This document shows positions 1 through 7,780 of a DNA stretch of 37,656 bases, one piece after another; the stretch's first letter is position 1; every line of letters begins with the position of its first letter. Source of the DNA: an uncultured Rikenellaceae bacterium. GTDB taxonomy: Bacteria > Bacteroidota > Bacteroidia > Bacteroidales > Rikenellaceae. A model generated the notes under the pieces. It saw nothing but the letters and a program-made list of their open reading frames with translations. It was not told where the DNA came from and did not search any database. The stretch covers positions 1-37,656 of the forward strand of contig CAJGBR010000010.1 of assembly GCA_904501625.1 (NCBI GenBank), written 5' to 3'. The translations under genes were made by a program, and so were the position numbers.

Positions 1-1240
1 TAGGTTGAGCTTTGAATACGTCTGCTGATGGATAACCCTTCATATAAGAGAAAATAGCCAAGAACAAGAATGCTAACCCTGCGATTAACATACCGATAGC
101 AATCTTCTTAGGAGTAGAAATTTCTTTACCGCGGCGAGTGAATGCACCGAAGATTGCCATAATAATCGGTGTCAATACGATAACGAAGAATGGGTTGATA
201 GATTGCCATACTTCAGGAGCAACTGTTGATGAATCAACGAAGTCACGAGCAAAGAATGACAACGACATACCATTTTGGTGGAATGAGAACCAGAAGAAGA
301 TTACGATACCCAATACAGCGAACAATGCAGCCATACGTTGTTTGATTTCTGCTGCCATTGCTTTCTTTTCTTCTGCAGTATAAGTAACATTTTCTTGTTT
401 GGTCTTTTTGCCAGGAGTTGGGAAAATCTTCTGTGAAGCGATGAAGATAACCAATGAGATCAACATTGCAACAACAGATGCGATGAATGAGTAGTGAATA
501 CCTTCATTGAAGATTTGCAAATATTTTTGGCAAGACTCAGCCATTTCAGCAACGTTACCACCGGCAGCAGCCATCATTGAGTTCAAGTTTTCCATAGCTT
601 GAACACTCATAGCTGAAGCGTTGTTCAAGAATTCGTGGCAAAGAGCAGGAAGTGAAGCGTTGTATACCAAACCGTTTGTACTCAACCACCATTCACGGAG
701 CAACGGAGCTACGAACGGTGCAATCAGACCACCTACGTTGATGAATACGTAGAAAATTTGGAAACCAGAGTCACGTTTGCTTTTAGCAATCTTCAGAGCT
801 TCTTCTCCTTGTTTAGCAGCTTCAGCTTCGAAGTTGTCATACATTTGACCAACGATAGCCTGTAAGTTACCTTTGAACAAGCCGTTACCGAAAGCGATCA
901 GGAACAACGCAACGCAAGTTAATGTCAACAACCATTGAGTATTTGCTGCAGTTGCCAAGATTGGGATAGACAGGATAATGTATCCCAATGCCATAATGAT
1001 TAAACCTTTTTTGATGGTGCCCTTGTAATTCTGAGTACGGTCAGCGATAATACCACCGACCAAACTGAGAATGTAGATACCAGCATAAAAGAATGAGTAG
1101 ATTGTGCCACTAAGTTCCTCGTTTAATCCGAATTTAGAACAAAGAAACAACACCAGCACTGCATTCATAATATAGTAGCCGAAGCGTTCTCCCATATTAC
1201 TTAATGCGGCTGCTAACAGTCCTTTTGGGTGATTTTTCAT
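1..1240 (-). CDS. POT/PTR2-family (MFS) oligopeptide transporter, 3' end outside window
   Basis: 413 codons are visible from an ATG at 1240; the reading frame runs off the left edge, so the C-terminus is missing. It begins MKNHPKGLLAAALSNMGERF, followed by GYY, which resembles the TM1 signature of proton-coupled oligopeptide transporters (ExxERFxYYG). Many hydrophobic segments follow, with a polar, Met/Ala-rich stretch near residues 175-235 between the two halves. POT proteins import di- and tripeptides with protons across the inner membrane. The first Glu of the signature is Asn15 here, while the second Glu (E18) and Arg19 are kept, so proton coupling may differ. The gene is divergent from the branching enzyme. 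The family is fairly sure; the substrate is inferred. Confidence 0.85.
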   Translation of the reverse strand, partial: MKNHPKGLLAAALSNMGERFGYYIMNAVLVLFLCSKFGLNEELSGTIYSFFYAGIYILSLVGGIIADRTQNYKGTIKKGLIIMALGYIILSIPILATAANTQWLLTLTCVALFLIAFGNGLFKGNLQAIVGQMYDNFEAEAAKQGEEALKIAKSKRDSGFQIFYVFINVGGLIAPFVAPLLREWWLSTNGLVYNASLPALCHEFLNNASAMSVQAMENLNSMMAAAGGNVAEMAESCQKYLQIFNEGIHYSFIASVVAMLISLVIFIASQKIFPTPGKKTKQENVTYTAEEKKAMAAEIKQRMAALFAVLGIVIFFWFSFHQNGMSLSFFARDFVDSSTVAPEVWQSINPFFVIVLTPIIMAIFGAFTRRGKEISTPKKIAIGMLIAGLAFLFLAIFSYMKGYPSADVFKAQP

Positions 1241-1337
1241 CTTGTTTGTTTTTAAGTTAATAATTAGTTTATTTAAATTGTTTATTGTCAATAAATTAGC
1301 AAAGTATAGTAAAAGTACTACACCTCTCGCTAACTTG

Positions 1338-1345
1338 CAAAGTTA
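1338..1345 (-). promoter_or_regulatory. Candidate -7 promoter element for the POT transporter, inside a palindrome
   Basis: Read on the minus strand this is TAACTTTG, a match to the Bacteroidetes -7 word TAnnTTTG, about 95 bases before the start codon. It lies in a perfect inverted repeat, CTAACTT-GCA-AAGTTAG (1330-1346). No convincing -33 element is seen. Confidence 0.45.
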
Positions 1346-1407
1346 GAACTTTTTTTCAATTTTATGCATTTTTGATTCAAATTTTCTACAACTTGGAAGA
1401 AATTTTG

Positions 1408-1415
1408 TACCTTTG
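1408..1415 (+). promoter_or_regulatory. Candidate -7 promoter element for the branching enzyme
   Basis: TACCTTTG matches TAnnTTTG and lies 32 bases before the ATG at 1448. The start is preceded by GGAGAAAG, an unusually good ribosome binding site for this window. A -33 element at the normal spacing is not clear. Confidence 0.5.
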
Positions 1416-1447
1416 ATGAGATTGTTTAAAAACAAATTTGGAGAAAG

Positions 1448-3442
1448 ATGTGTCACCATCTCAAAATTTTCGATGTTGATCCGTGGTTAGAACGCTACTC
1501 AAACGAAATTGAGTTGCGTTTTGACAAGTATATGCATCTGTGTGATAGGGTTGAAAATATTGATAAGGCTTCGAGTCGACATCGTGAAATGGGATTTGTT
1601 TATGATTCGCAACATTCTGGGTGGTGGTTTAGGGAGTGGTTGCCAGAGGCATTTGGTGTTTGGATATTTGGTGATTTCAATGGTTGGAATAGAGGACAGC
1701 TGCCACTTTATAAGAGAGATGATGGTGTTTGGGAAATATTTCTTTCGGATAGGTCGTTTGGCAATATTGGTCATAATACACAATATAAATTATTCATTCA
1801 GGGAGCAAATGGGGCAAGAGATCGCATTTCGGCCTGGAGCAGGTATGTTGTGCAAAATGATGAGAGCAAAGATTTTTGTGCCCAGATATGGAATCCTGAG
1901 ATTGAGTTTGATTGGGAAGATGATTATAAATTCAAGTTGGATAGATCTCAGGGATTGTTTATTTATGAGTGTCATCCCGGAATGGCTACCGAGCAGGAGA
2001 GGGTGGGTACCTGGAGTGAATTTACCGAAGATGTATTGCTTAGAATAAAATCTTTAGGATATAATGCCATACAATTGATGGCAGTAGCCGAACACCCATA
2101 TTATGGAAGTTTCGGTTATCACGTGTCAAATTTTTTTGCACCCTCCTCAAGATTTGGGACTCCTGATGATTTGAAGATGCTGGTAAAACAGGCACACAAA
2201 CATAAGATCGGCGTCATTATGGATCTTGTTCATTCTCATTTCGTGGCAAACCTGAATGAGGGACTTAATGAGTTAGATGGCTCAGATCATCATTACTGTA
2301 AGAGCTCTCCTCGTGGTGATCACCCGTATTGGGGATCTAAACTGTTTGATTACTCAAAATCGGAAGTCGTCTCATTTTTATTGTCTAATTTGAGATATTG
2401 GTTAGAGGAGTTTCATTTTGACGGATTTAGATTTGATGGTGTAACGTCGATGTTGTACACACATCACGGTTACACAGAATTTGACAATCCAGATAAATAT
2501 TTTGACTGCAATTCTGATCTCGATGCTCAGGCTTATCTGACCTTGGCCAATAGAGTTATTCATATGATAAAGCCTGATGCAGTGACTATTGCTGAAGATG
2601 TTAGTGGAATGCCTGGTATCACGTTGCCATCGGAGGAGGGAGGTCTAGGATTTGATTATCGTTTGGGAATGTCATTACCTGATTATTGGGCGAAAATTAT
2701 TGATGATAAGATCAGCCAAATTGATGTTTGGCAGCTATGGAATGTTGCAAACAATAGGTTGTCCTATGTTCCGACCGTTGCCTATGCCGAATCGCACGAC
2801 CAAGCAATGGTCGGTGGTAAAACATTATCATTTCGATTGATGGACAGTTCGATGTATAGTTCGATGAATCGGGCTCAGCAGAATGCTACAATTGAACGAG
2901 GCATTGCACTACATAAAATGATTCGGCTCTTTACAATATTGACTGCGGGTGAGGCCTACCTTAATTTTATGGGTAATGAATTTGGACACCCTGAATGGAT
3001 TGATTTTCCGAGAGCCGAGAATGATTGGTCGTATCGTTATGCTCGCAGACAGTGGTCGTTGGTGGATAATCCCTTTTTGAGATATAGTTATTTGCGGGAA
3101 TTTGATAAAGATATGATTGCCCTTGTCAAGTTCGGTCGGGTGATGAGTGCTGGACGAGCCGAGTTGTATTCGTGTGACACCCTGAATAGTACGTTGGTAT
3201 TTGAACGTGGATCATATCTGTTTGTATTCAATTGGTCGAATCAAACCATTTACGACTATGTAATAAATGTAAAACAAGAGGGGGTATATCAGATTATGAT
3301 GTCAACCGAGGATGTCAGGTATGGAGGGGTTTTAGAGAATGTAAATACAGAATGTTATTATTCGCGGAAGAATGATGAACAGATATACATTCAGATAAAG
3401 AATGTCGCTCAATCGGCAATCGTCCTGAAACGCGAATCTTAA
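1448..3442 (+). CDS. glgB: 1,4-alpha-glucan branching enzyme, GH13 family
   Basis: 664 residues. It cuts alpha-1,4 glucan chains and rejoins them as alpha-1,6 branches during glycogen synthesis in the cytoplasm. An N-terminal CBM48-like domain (about 40-150, with FGDFNGWNR) is followed by the GH13 barrel. The four GH13 regions are visible: DLVHSH (259-264), DGFRFDGVTS (325-334, nucleophile D330), IAEDVSG (acid/base E383) and ESHDQ (D451). An all-beta C-terminal domain ends the protein. The length and the absence of a long N1 extension fit the Bacteroidetes/eukaryote-like branching enzymes rather than E. coli GlgB. No other glycogen gene is nearby. Its stop codon overlaps that of the convergent repressor gene by four bases (TTAA, 3439-3442). 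Confidence 0.93.
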   Translation: MCHHLKIFDVDPWLERYSNEIELRFDKYMHLCDRVENIDKASSRHREMGFVYDSQHSGWWFREWLPEAFGVWIFGDFNGWNRGQLPLYKRDDGVWEIFLSDRSFGNIGHNTQYKLFIQGANGARDRISAWSRYVVQNDESKDFCAQIWNPEIEFDWEDDYKFKLDRSQGLFIYECHPGMATEQERVGTWSEFTEDVLLRIKSLGYNAIQLMAVAEHPYYGSFGYHVSNFFAPSSRFGTPDDLKMLVKQAHKHKIGVIMDLVHSHFVANLNEGLNELDGSDHHYCKSSPRGDHPYWGSKLFDYSKSEVVSFLLSNLRYWLEEFHFDGFRFDGVTSMLYTHHGYTEFDNPDKYFDCNSDLDAQAYLTLANRVIHMIKPDAVTIAEDVSGMPGITLPSEEGGLGFDYRLGMSLPDYWAKIIDDKISQIDVWQLWNVANNRLSYVPTVAYAESHDQAMVGGKTLSFRLMDSSMYSSMNRAQQNATIERGIALHKMIRLFTILTAGEAYLNFMGNEFGHPEWIDFPRAENDWSYRYARRQWSLVDNPFLRYSYLREFDKDMIALVKFGRVMSAGRAELYSCDTLNSTLVFERGSYLFVFNWSNQTIYDYVINVKQEGVYQIMMSTEDVRYGGVLENVNTECYYSRKNDEQIYIQIKNVAQSAIVLKRES

Positions 3443-4071
3443 AGCGATAAACTCGAAATTACACCCTGAATCACGTATAATTTTTCTATCTGCATTTTAG
3501 ACATTAACAATTCGTCAAAATCGGTCTTGTTTTCGGGAACAAGTCTGAGTTTTTCAGGATTCTCTGCAATTGTGCGAATGTATCTGATGCAAGTCGAGTT
3601 GCCTGCAATTATGAGATAACATCTACCAGGGACTATATTGTCAATATCACACTTTTTGAGTAGTATGGTTACACCGTGAGGAATGGTCGGAGCCATAGCA
3701 TTGCCCGTAACAAAGGTTGCCATATCACAATCGTTGAATGTCGGAATGTTTATGTGATATAGTGAGTCTGAATCCGTAGGTTCTGATTTTTGAATCTTAT
3801 CAAGAGGGTATACCGGTATTCCGAATGAATTATCGTTATCTTCAAGTTTCAAAAAGATTTCGTCGCTACGAGCCAGCAACCAATCAATATTAACCTCTGG
3901 AAAAACATTTGTAATATTTTTAGCAAGAGTTTTGCTGATACCATTATTTCCACGTCTGATTCTGTAGATGTTTTCTGAACGTTTCAGTCCGATGGTCATC
4001 GCGAATGCGTGAATGGATAATCCGGTCCAATTAATAACTTTTTCTAAACGTTGCCAAGCTGTTAAATTCAT
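3439..4071 (-). CDS. XRE-type transcriptional regulator with degenerate S24 (LexA/CI-like) domain
   Basis: 210 residues from the ATG at 4071. An upstream ATG at 4125 was rejected because the best promoter word (4094-4101) lies between them. An N-terminal helix-turn-helix (about 15-50, LSIHAFAMTIGLKRSENIYR) precedes a C-terminal S24-like beta domain (about 100-210). In active LexA/CI proteins the motif is G-x-S-M with a downstream Lys; here it reads GNAMAP with Ala at 125, and the Lys position appears to be Arg163. Self-cleavage is therefore unlikely, and the protein probably acts as a fixed or ligand-responsive repressor. It is divergent from tRNA-Arg, and TTGCAATT repeats lie between them. 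The function of the regulon is unknown. No phage genes are adjacent. Confidence 0.82.
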   Translation of the reverse strand: MNLTAWQRLEKVINWTGLSIHAFAMTIGLKRSENIYRIRRGNNGISKTLAKNITNVFPEVNIDWLLARSDEIFLKLEDNDNSFGIPVYPLDKIQKSEPTDSDSLYHINIPTFNDCDMATFVTGNAMAPTIPHGVTILLKKCDIDNIVPGRCYLIIAGNSTCIRYIRTIAENPEKLRLVPENKTDFDELLMSKMQIEKLYVIQGVISSLSL

Positions 4072-4093
4072 TTCGACAATTTTAATAACACTA

Positions 4094-4125
4094 CAAAAAT
4101 AGCAAAAATTATATAATACTTGCAA
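4094..4125 (-). promoter_or_regulatory. Promoter of the S24-type repressor gene
   Basis: On the minus strand, TTG (comp 4123-4125), then 21 bases, then TATTTTTG (comp 4094-4101) give a good Bacteroidetes -33/-7 pair. It predicts a transcript start near 4087 and so supports translation from 4071. A TTGCAATT site (4120-4127) covers the -33 element, which suggests autoregulation. Confidence 0.6.
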
Positions 4126-4204
4126 TTATAAAAACTAAAATTGCAATTTTTTATGCATTTTTTTACAATAAATAACTGAAAATGAGATTTGCAATTTTAT
4201 GCAA
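4120..4204. promoter_or_regulatory. Cluster of three TTGCAATT sites, candidate operators
   Basis: TTGCAATT occurs at 4120-4127, 4141-4148 and 4189-4196, all in the same orientation; the first two are 21 bases apart. The third is part of a dyad TTGCA-N6-TGCAA (4189-4204) that ends next to the -33 element of the tRNA promoter. The second is part of TTGCA-N8-TGCAT (4141-4158). Their place between a repressor gene and a divergent promoter is typical of operators. Binding by the neighbouring repressor is inferred. Confidence 0.4.
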
Positions 4205-4236
4205 TTTGGAGAACTCGACAGAAATAATTAACTTTG
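4205..4236 (+). promoter_or_regulatory. Promoter of tRNA-Arg
   Basis: TTTG (4205-4208), 20 bases, TAACTTTG (4229-4236). This is the best match in the window to the Bacteroidetes sigma consensus, about 22 bases before the mature tRNA 5' end. Confidence 0.75.
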
Positions 4237-4258
4237 TAAACCCGAATAGAAGGAGTAT

Positions 4259-4330
4259 GGCCTCTTAGTTCAATGGATAGAATGACAGATTCCGGTTCTG
4301 TTGATGTGGGTTCGATTCCCGCAGGGGCTA
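4259..4330 (+). tRNA. tRNA-Arg (anticodon CCG)
   Basis: A 72-base cloverleaf can be folded by eye. The acceptor stem is GGCCTCT with AGGGGCT (one G-U at the end pair 1-72, one U-G pair inside). The D stem is GTTC/GAAT, and the anticodon stem ACAGA/TCTGT is perfect, with loop TTCCGGT. The T stem is GTGGG/CCCGC with loop TTCGATT, and the discriminator is A. Anticodon CCG (4292-4294) reads the Arg codon CGG. The 3' CCA is not encoded (CGA follows). It has its own promoter and terminator and stands alone. Confidence 0.93.
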
Positions 4331-4349
4331 CGACCGAGGTGACGAATAT

Positions 4350-4396
4350 AAAAAGAACCATATTTGCTCCACACAAATATGGTTCTTTTTTATGTA
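4350..4396 (+). terminator. Intrinsic terminator of tRNA-Arg
   Basis: A perfect 17-bp stem (4350-4366 with 4374-4390) with a 7-base loop begins with an A run and ends in a T run on the right arm, so it can work in both directions. Confidence 0.9.
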
Positions 4397-4402
4397 TGAG
4401 AG

Positions 4403-4662
4403 TGTGCGGGAAAAAATTACTCTCCGTAGACTTTTGTTACCCGAGTCCGGATAAGTCCGAATAGAAATATTTCATTGTAAAAATCTACGTGTGAAATTTT
4501 TTAATATTGCCATTTTGTGTAGCTCGGTTAATGCCGAATTGTTTCCCGTTTAAAGAGATGAATCCACAATAAAGACACTTTGGGAAATCCCACACTTTCG
4601 ACCTACGGGTGCATCTGTGGCTGCAATAGGTCGTGATATCACAACACAACTACACAAAAAGG
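4403..4662. ncRNA. Candidate structured RNA or long pepD leader; strand uncertain
   Basis: This lies in a 458-base stretch (4391-4848) without a gene. Domain 1: CGTAGA (4425-4430) pairs with TCTACG (4484-4489) and continues through TTTT and TTAC against GTAAAAA. Domain 2: TTTTGTGTAG (4513-4522) pairs perfectly with CTACACAAAA (4650-4659) over 127 bases, with two more G-C pairs after an A-A mismatch. Inside it are TCGG/CCGA, TTTCCC/GGGAAA and a 7-bp CGACCTA/TAGGTCG hairpin. The long closing stem around a branched core recalls 6S-type RNA, but I cannot identify the family. No clear promoter or U-tract bounds it on either strand. Confidence 0.3.
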
Positions 4663-4701
4663 TTTATAATAATACTATGATTATTTTTTCGACGTTTAAC
4701 A

Positions 4702-4709
4702 TATATTTG
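4702..4709 (+). promoter_or_regulatory. Possible -7 element for pepD
   Basis: TATATTTG matches TAnnTTTG about 140 bases before the pepD start. No -33 partner is clear. The rest of 4663-4848 is AT-rich and shows nothing else I can name. Confidence 0.3.
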
Positions 4710-4848
4710 AGACTATAATGCAAATATGAAATTTTTTCTTACATTCTTCCAAATTATTTTGAAAATCGAATAAATGTTTGTAAATTGCGGAATCTAAAAG
4801 ATAGAAAATGTTAAACTTTTTTAAATAATAAACTTTAATAAAAAGATT

Positions 4849-6309
4849 ATGAGTAAGGAAATTCAAAACCTTGAGCCAAAGGCTGTTTGGGAAAGATTTT
4901 ATGAAATTACACAAATCCCAAGACCTTCAAAACACGAAGAAAAAATTCGTGAATATTTGATCGATTTTGCAAAGCAAAACAATATCGAATGTATTGTTGA
5001 CAAGATTGGTAACGTAATGTACCGCAAACCGGCTACTCCTGGAATGGAAGGACGTAAAGGTCTTGTACTGCAAGCACATATGGATATGGTTCCACAAAAG
5101 AATGGCGATAAGGTATTTGATTTTGAAAACGATCCGATTGATGCATATGTAGACGGCGAATGGGTAACTGCCGATGGCACTACTCTTGGCGCGGATAATG
5201 GTATGGGTTTGGCAGCAATTTTAGCTGCATTTAAAGATAACGATCTGAAACACGGTCTGCTTGAAGCCCTGATTACAGTAGACGAAGAAACAGGTATGAC
5301 AGGTGCATTTGCTCTTGAACCAGGTGTATTGAAAGGCGATATCCTCTTGAATCTTGACTCTGAAACTCACGGCGAACTCTACGTAGGTTGTGCAGGTGGT
5401 CTTGATTTGAACCTTACTTTGGATTACAAAGAAGAGGCTGCTCCGGCAGGAATGGCTGCATACACTTTGGCTCTCAAAGGTTTGAAAGGTGGTCACTCTG
5501 GTATGGAGATCATCTTGCAACGTGGTAATGCAAACAAATTGATGGTTCGTTTCTTGAAATATGCGACTAAAGAATTGGGACTCCGTCTGAGTGCTATCGA
5601 TGGTGGTGGTTTGCGTAATGCTATCCCACGTGAATCAATTGCAACAGTATTGGTTCCGGCAGAAAATGCTGTTAAGTTTGAGGCTGCAGTTGCTGAGTAC
5701 GAACAACTCTATCTGAGCGAACTCGCTTTGGTTGACGAAGGTTTGACTTTCAAAGCAGAAAAGACTGAAATGCCTAAGACTGTTGTTGATGCAGAAACCC
5801 AATTGACTGCATTGAATATGGTTTATGGTGCATTCAATGGCGTTTATCGTATGAGTGATTCGATGAAAGGCTTGGTTGAAACATCTGTAAACTTGGCTCA
5901 CTTCTGGACTGAAAATAACCAATTCAAACTTATCGGCCTGTTGCGTAGTTCTGTAAACTCTCAGAAATATGATTTGGCTGAAATGTTGTCTTCAGTATTC
6001 GATTTGGCAGGTGCTAAGTACACTTATACAGGTGGTTATGACGGTTGGAAACCAAATATGGAATCTCCGATTCTTAAGACTATGATTGCAAGCTATGAAG
6101 GTCTTTATGGCAACAAACCTGAAATTATGGCAATCCACGCAGGTCTTGAATGTGGTATCCTTGGTGGTCCGTATCCAAATTGGGATATGATTTCATTTGG
6201 TCCGACTTTGTGCTACCCGCACTCACCTGATGAAAAAGTTAACATTGAAAGCGTTGGAAAATTCTGGGATTTCTTGCGTCACACAATCGAAAATGCTCCT
6301 GAAAAATAG
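4849..6309 (+). CDS. pepD: Aminoacyl-histidine dipeptidase (M20 family, PepD type)
   Basis: 486 residues, the normal length for cytosolic PepD-type beta-Ala-His/Xaa-His dipeptidases. These are two-metal enzymes that hydrolyse dipeptides and small peptides. Visible metal and catalytic residues are H77 and D79 in QAHMDMV, D116 in LGADNG, E146/E147 in DEETG, D170 in LNLDSE and H458 in CYPHSPDE. The lid domain lies between about 200 and 390. Codon choice is rich in GGT and AAC, suggesting strong expression. The gene ends in TAG and is followed at once by a terminator, so it is probably a single-gene transcript. It fits functionally with the peptide transporter at the left edge. Confidence 0.93.
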   Translation: MSKEIQNLEPKAVWERFYEITQIPRPSKHEEKIREYLIDFAKQNNIECIVDKIGNVMYRKPATPGMEGRKGLVLQAHMDMVPQKNGDKVFDFENDPIDAYVDGEWVTADGTTLGADNGMGLAAILAAFKDNDLKHGLLEALITVDEETGMTGAFALEPGVLKGDILLNLDSETHGELYVGCAGGLDLNLTLDYKEEAAPAGMAAYTLALKGLKGGHSGMEIILQRGNANKLMVRFLKYATKELGLRLSAIDGGGLRNAIPRESIATVLVPAENAVKFEAAVAEYEQLYLSELALVDEGLTFKAEKTEMPKTVVDAETQLTALNMVYGAFNGVYRMSDSMKGLVETSVNLAHFWTENNQFKLIGLLRSSVNSQKYDLAEMLSSVFDLAGAKYTYTGGYDGWKPNMESPILKTMIASYEGLYGNKPEIMAIHAGLECGILGGPYPNWDMISFGPTLCYPHSPDEKVNIESVGKFWDFLRHTIENAPEK

Positions 6310-6326
6310 TATGTTCTAATAAGGTT

Positions 6327-6363
6327 GGGGTTGCAGATATTTTGTGCAACCCCACATTTTTTT
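6327..6363 (+). terminator. Intrinsic terminator of pepD
   Basis: GGGGTTGCA (6327-6335) pairs with TGCAACCCC (6345-6353), followed by ACA and seven T. An ATG at 6325 falls beside this hairpin, which argues against its use as the next gene's start. Confidence 0.88.
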
Positions 6364-6369
6364 ATTAAG

Positions 6370-7332
6370 ATGATAATAGATACTTCTAACCGATGGTTTG
6401 TGATTGTCAATCCCGTAGCAGGTAAAGGATTGGGATTGATGGATTGGCCTGTTATAAGTAAATTATTGAGAGATAATTCTATAGCATTTGATTTTGCCTT
6501 TACAGAACATAAATATCACGCTACGGAATTGTCGGTTGAAGCAATCAATAATGGATACAGACGCATTATCATTGTAGGCGGTGATGGTACAATTCACGAA
6601 GTAGTCAACGGACTTTTCATACAACAAGTTGTAGTCCCGACCGAGGTGTTGTTGTCGGTTATTGCAGTGGGTACGGGTAACGACTGGGTGAGAATGTTTG
6701 GTATTCCACGTACATATACCGATTCAATAAAATCAATCGTAGCCGGACATTCATTTCTACAAGATGTCGGAAAAGTATCCTATTATAAAGCAAATTATCA
6801 TCAAAGCCGTTATATGGCCAATGTCGCAGGAGTAGGCTTTGATGCCTATGTGAACAGACGATTCAATAGACTGAAAGAGGAGGGAAAACGTGGAAAATTT
6901 CTCTATATTCTCAGTACTTTTAAAGCCCTGTTTAGGTATCGGTCGACTCACGTCAAGATTTACGTAGATGGTAAAGTCGTTGTTGATCAAGATGTCTTTA
7001 GTGCTACAATCGGAATCGGAAAATATAATGGTGGTGGTATGTCACAGACTCCGGATGCTATTCCTGATGATGGTTTGTTCGACTTGACAATTATACGTAA
7101 GATTAGTAAGTTTGGTGTGATTCGCAATTTCGGCTCATTGTATAACGGACGTATCTATCGAATAAAACAGATTTCATTGGATAGAGGACGTAACATACGC
7201 ATCGAGTCTATCCCCGAAATCGCAACAGAAGTAGATGGTGAAGCATTGGGATATTCTCCGTTTGATTTTGAAATTATACCCAAAGCAATCAGAGTTGTTG
7301 TATCAGAAAAATTCTTGAAAACGGAAAATTAA
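6370..7332 (+). CDS. Diacylglycerol kinase-family lipid kinase (YegS/DagK-like)
   Basis: 320 residues from the ATG at 6370; the longer frame from 6325 would start in the pepD terminator. Motifs of the DAGK catalytic domain are clear: VNPVAGKG near the N-terminus, GGDGTIHEVVNG (70-81), and GTGNDW in the ADP-binding region. A C-terminal beta-sandwich ends with VDGE. Enzymes of this family phosphorylate diacylglycerol or sphingoid-type lipids with ATP at the inner face of the membrane. Bacteroidetes make sphingolipids, so the substrate could be either. Its stop overlaps that of the convergent TPM gene (TTAA, 7329-7332). Confidence 0.87.
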   Translation: MIIDTSNRWFVIVNPVAGKGLGLMDWPVISKLLRDNSIAFDFAFTEHKYHATELSVEAINNGYRRIIIVGGDGTIHEVVNGLFIQQVVVPTEVLLSVIAVGTGNDWVRMFGIPRTYTDSIKSIVAGHSFLQDVGKVSYYKANYHQSRYMANVAGVGFDAYVNRRFNRLKEEGKRGKFLYILSTFKALFRYRSTHVKIYVDGKVVVDQDVFSATIGIGKYNGGGMSQTPDAIPDDGLFDLTIIRKISKFGVIRNFGSLYNGRIYRIKQISLDRGRNIRIESIPEIATEVDGEALGYSPFDFEIIPKAIRVVVSEKFLKTEN

Positions 7333-7769
7333 TTGCCCCACGAAATATCATCATTCAATTCGTTGACATCATCAGGTTGATGTGGAAATAATTTACCAAG
7401 ATCATCTCTGAAGCTTTCAATGGCAGCCTTGATTCCGCCCACGAAATCATTTTGTGTAAAATGATCAACCATAACATTGCAGCATTGTTGCCAAAAATCT
7501 TTCTCAACGAATGCATTAATTCCTTGATCTCCGATAATTGCAACTTGGCGATCTTTGATTGCCAGATATATGAGAACCCCATTACGCAAAACTGTTTTGT
7601 CCATCTCAAGTTGCTGGAATACCTCTGTCGCACGATCCAGAACTGCACCTCGGCAATGGTTCTCGATGTGTATTCGTATCTCGGCTGAAGATCTGTTTTC
7701 TGCCTCTTTGATAGCCTGAATCAAAATATTTTTCTCATTGTCGGAGAAAAGATTTCGCGGATTGCTCAT
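7329..7769 (-). CDS. TPM-domain protein
   Basis: 146 residues forming one TPM (DUF477/YgcG/Psb32-like) domain. Visible marks are the EAENRSSAEIRIHIE opening, a GVLIYLAIKDRQVAIIGDQGIN centre and a C-terminal amphipathic part. There is no signal peptide or C-terminal membrane tail, unlike the long secreted YgcG proteins. It follows lemA by 11 bases, and lemA-TPM pairs are common across bacteria, so the two probably act together at the envelope. The exact function is unknown; a phosphatase role has been proposed for the plant homologue. Confidence 0.8.
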   Translation of the reverse strand: MSNPRNLFSDNEKNILIQAIKEAENRSSAEIRIHIENHCRGAVLDRATEVFQQLEMDKTVLRNGVLIYLAIKDRQVAIIGDQGINAFVEKDFWQQCCNVMVDHFTQNDFVGGIKAAIESFRDDLGKLFPHQPDDVNELNDDISWGN

Positions 7770-7780
7770 ACAGAATCAGA

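Noticed and set aside
138-383. Plus-strand open frame of 81 codons
   Set aside because: It is antisense to the POT transporter, with no promoter and no recognisable protein features.
4273-4464. 63-codon open frame across the tRNA
   Set aside because: It overlaps the tRNA-Arg and its terminator and is a chance frame.
4259-4848. tRNA-Arg next to a phage-like repressor as the remnant of an integrated element
   Set aside because: No integrase or other phage gene is present, and no repeat of the tRNA 3' end was seen in the window. The regulator type also occurs as a chromosomal gene in Bacteroidales.
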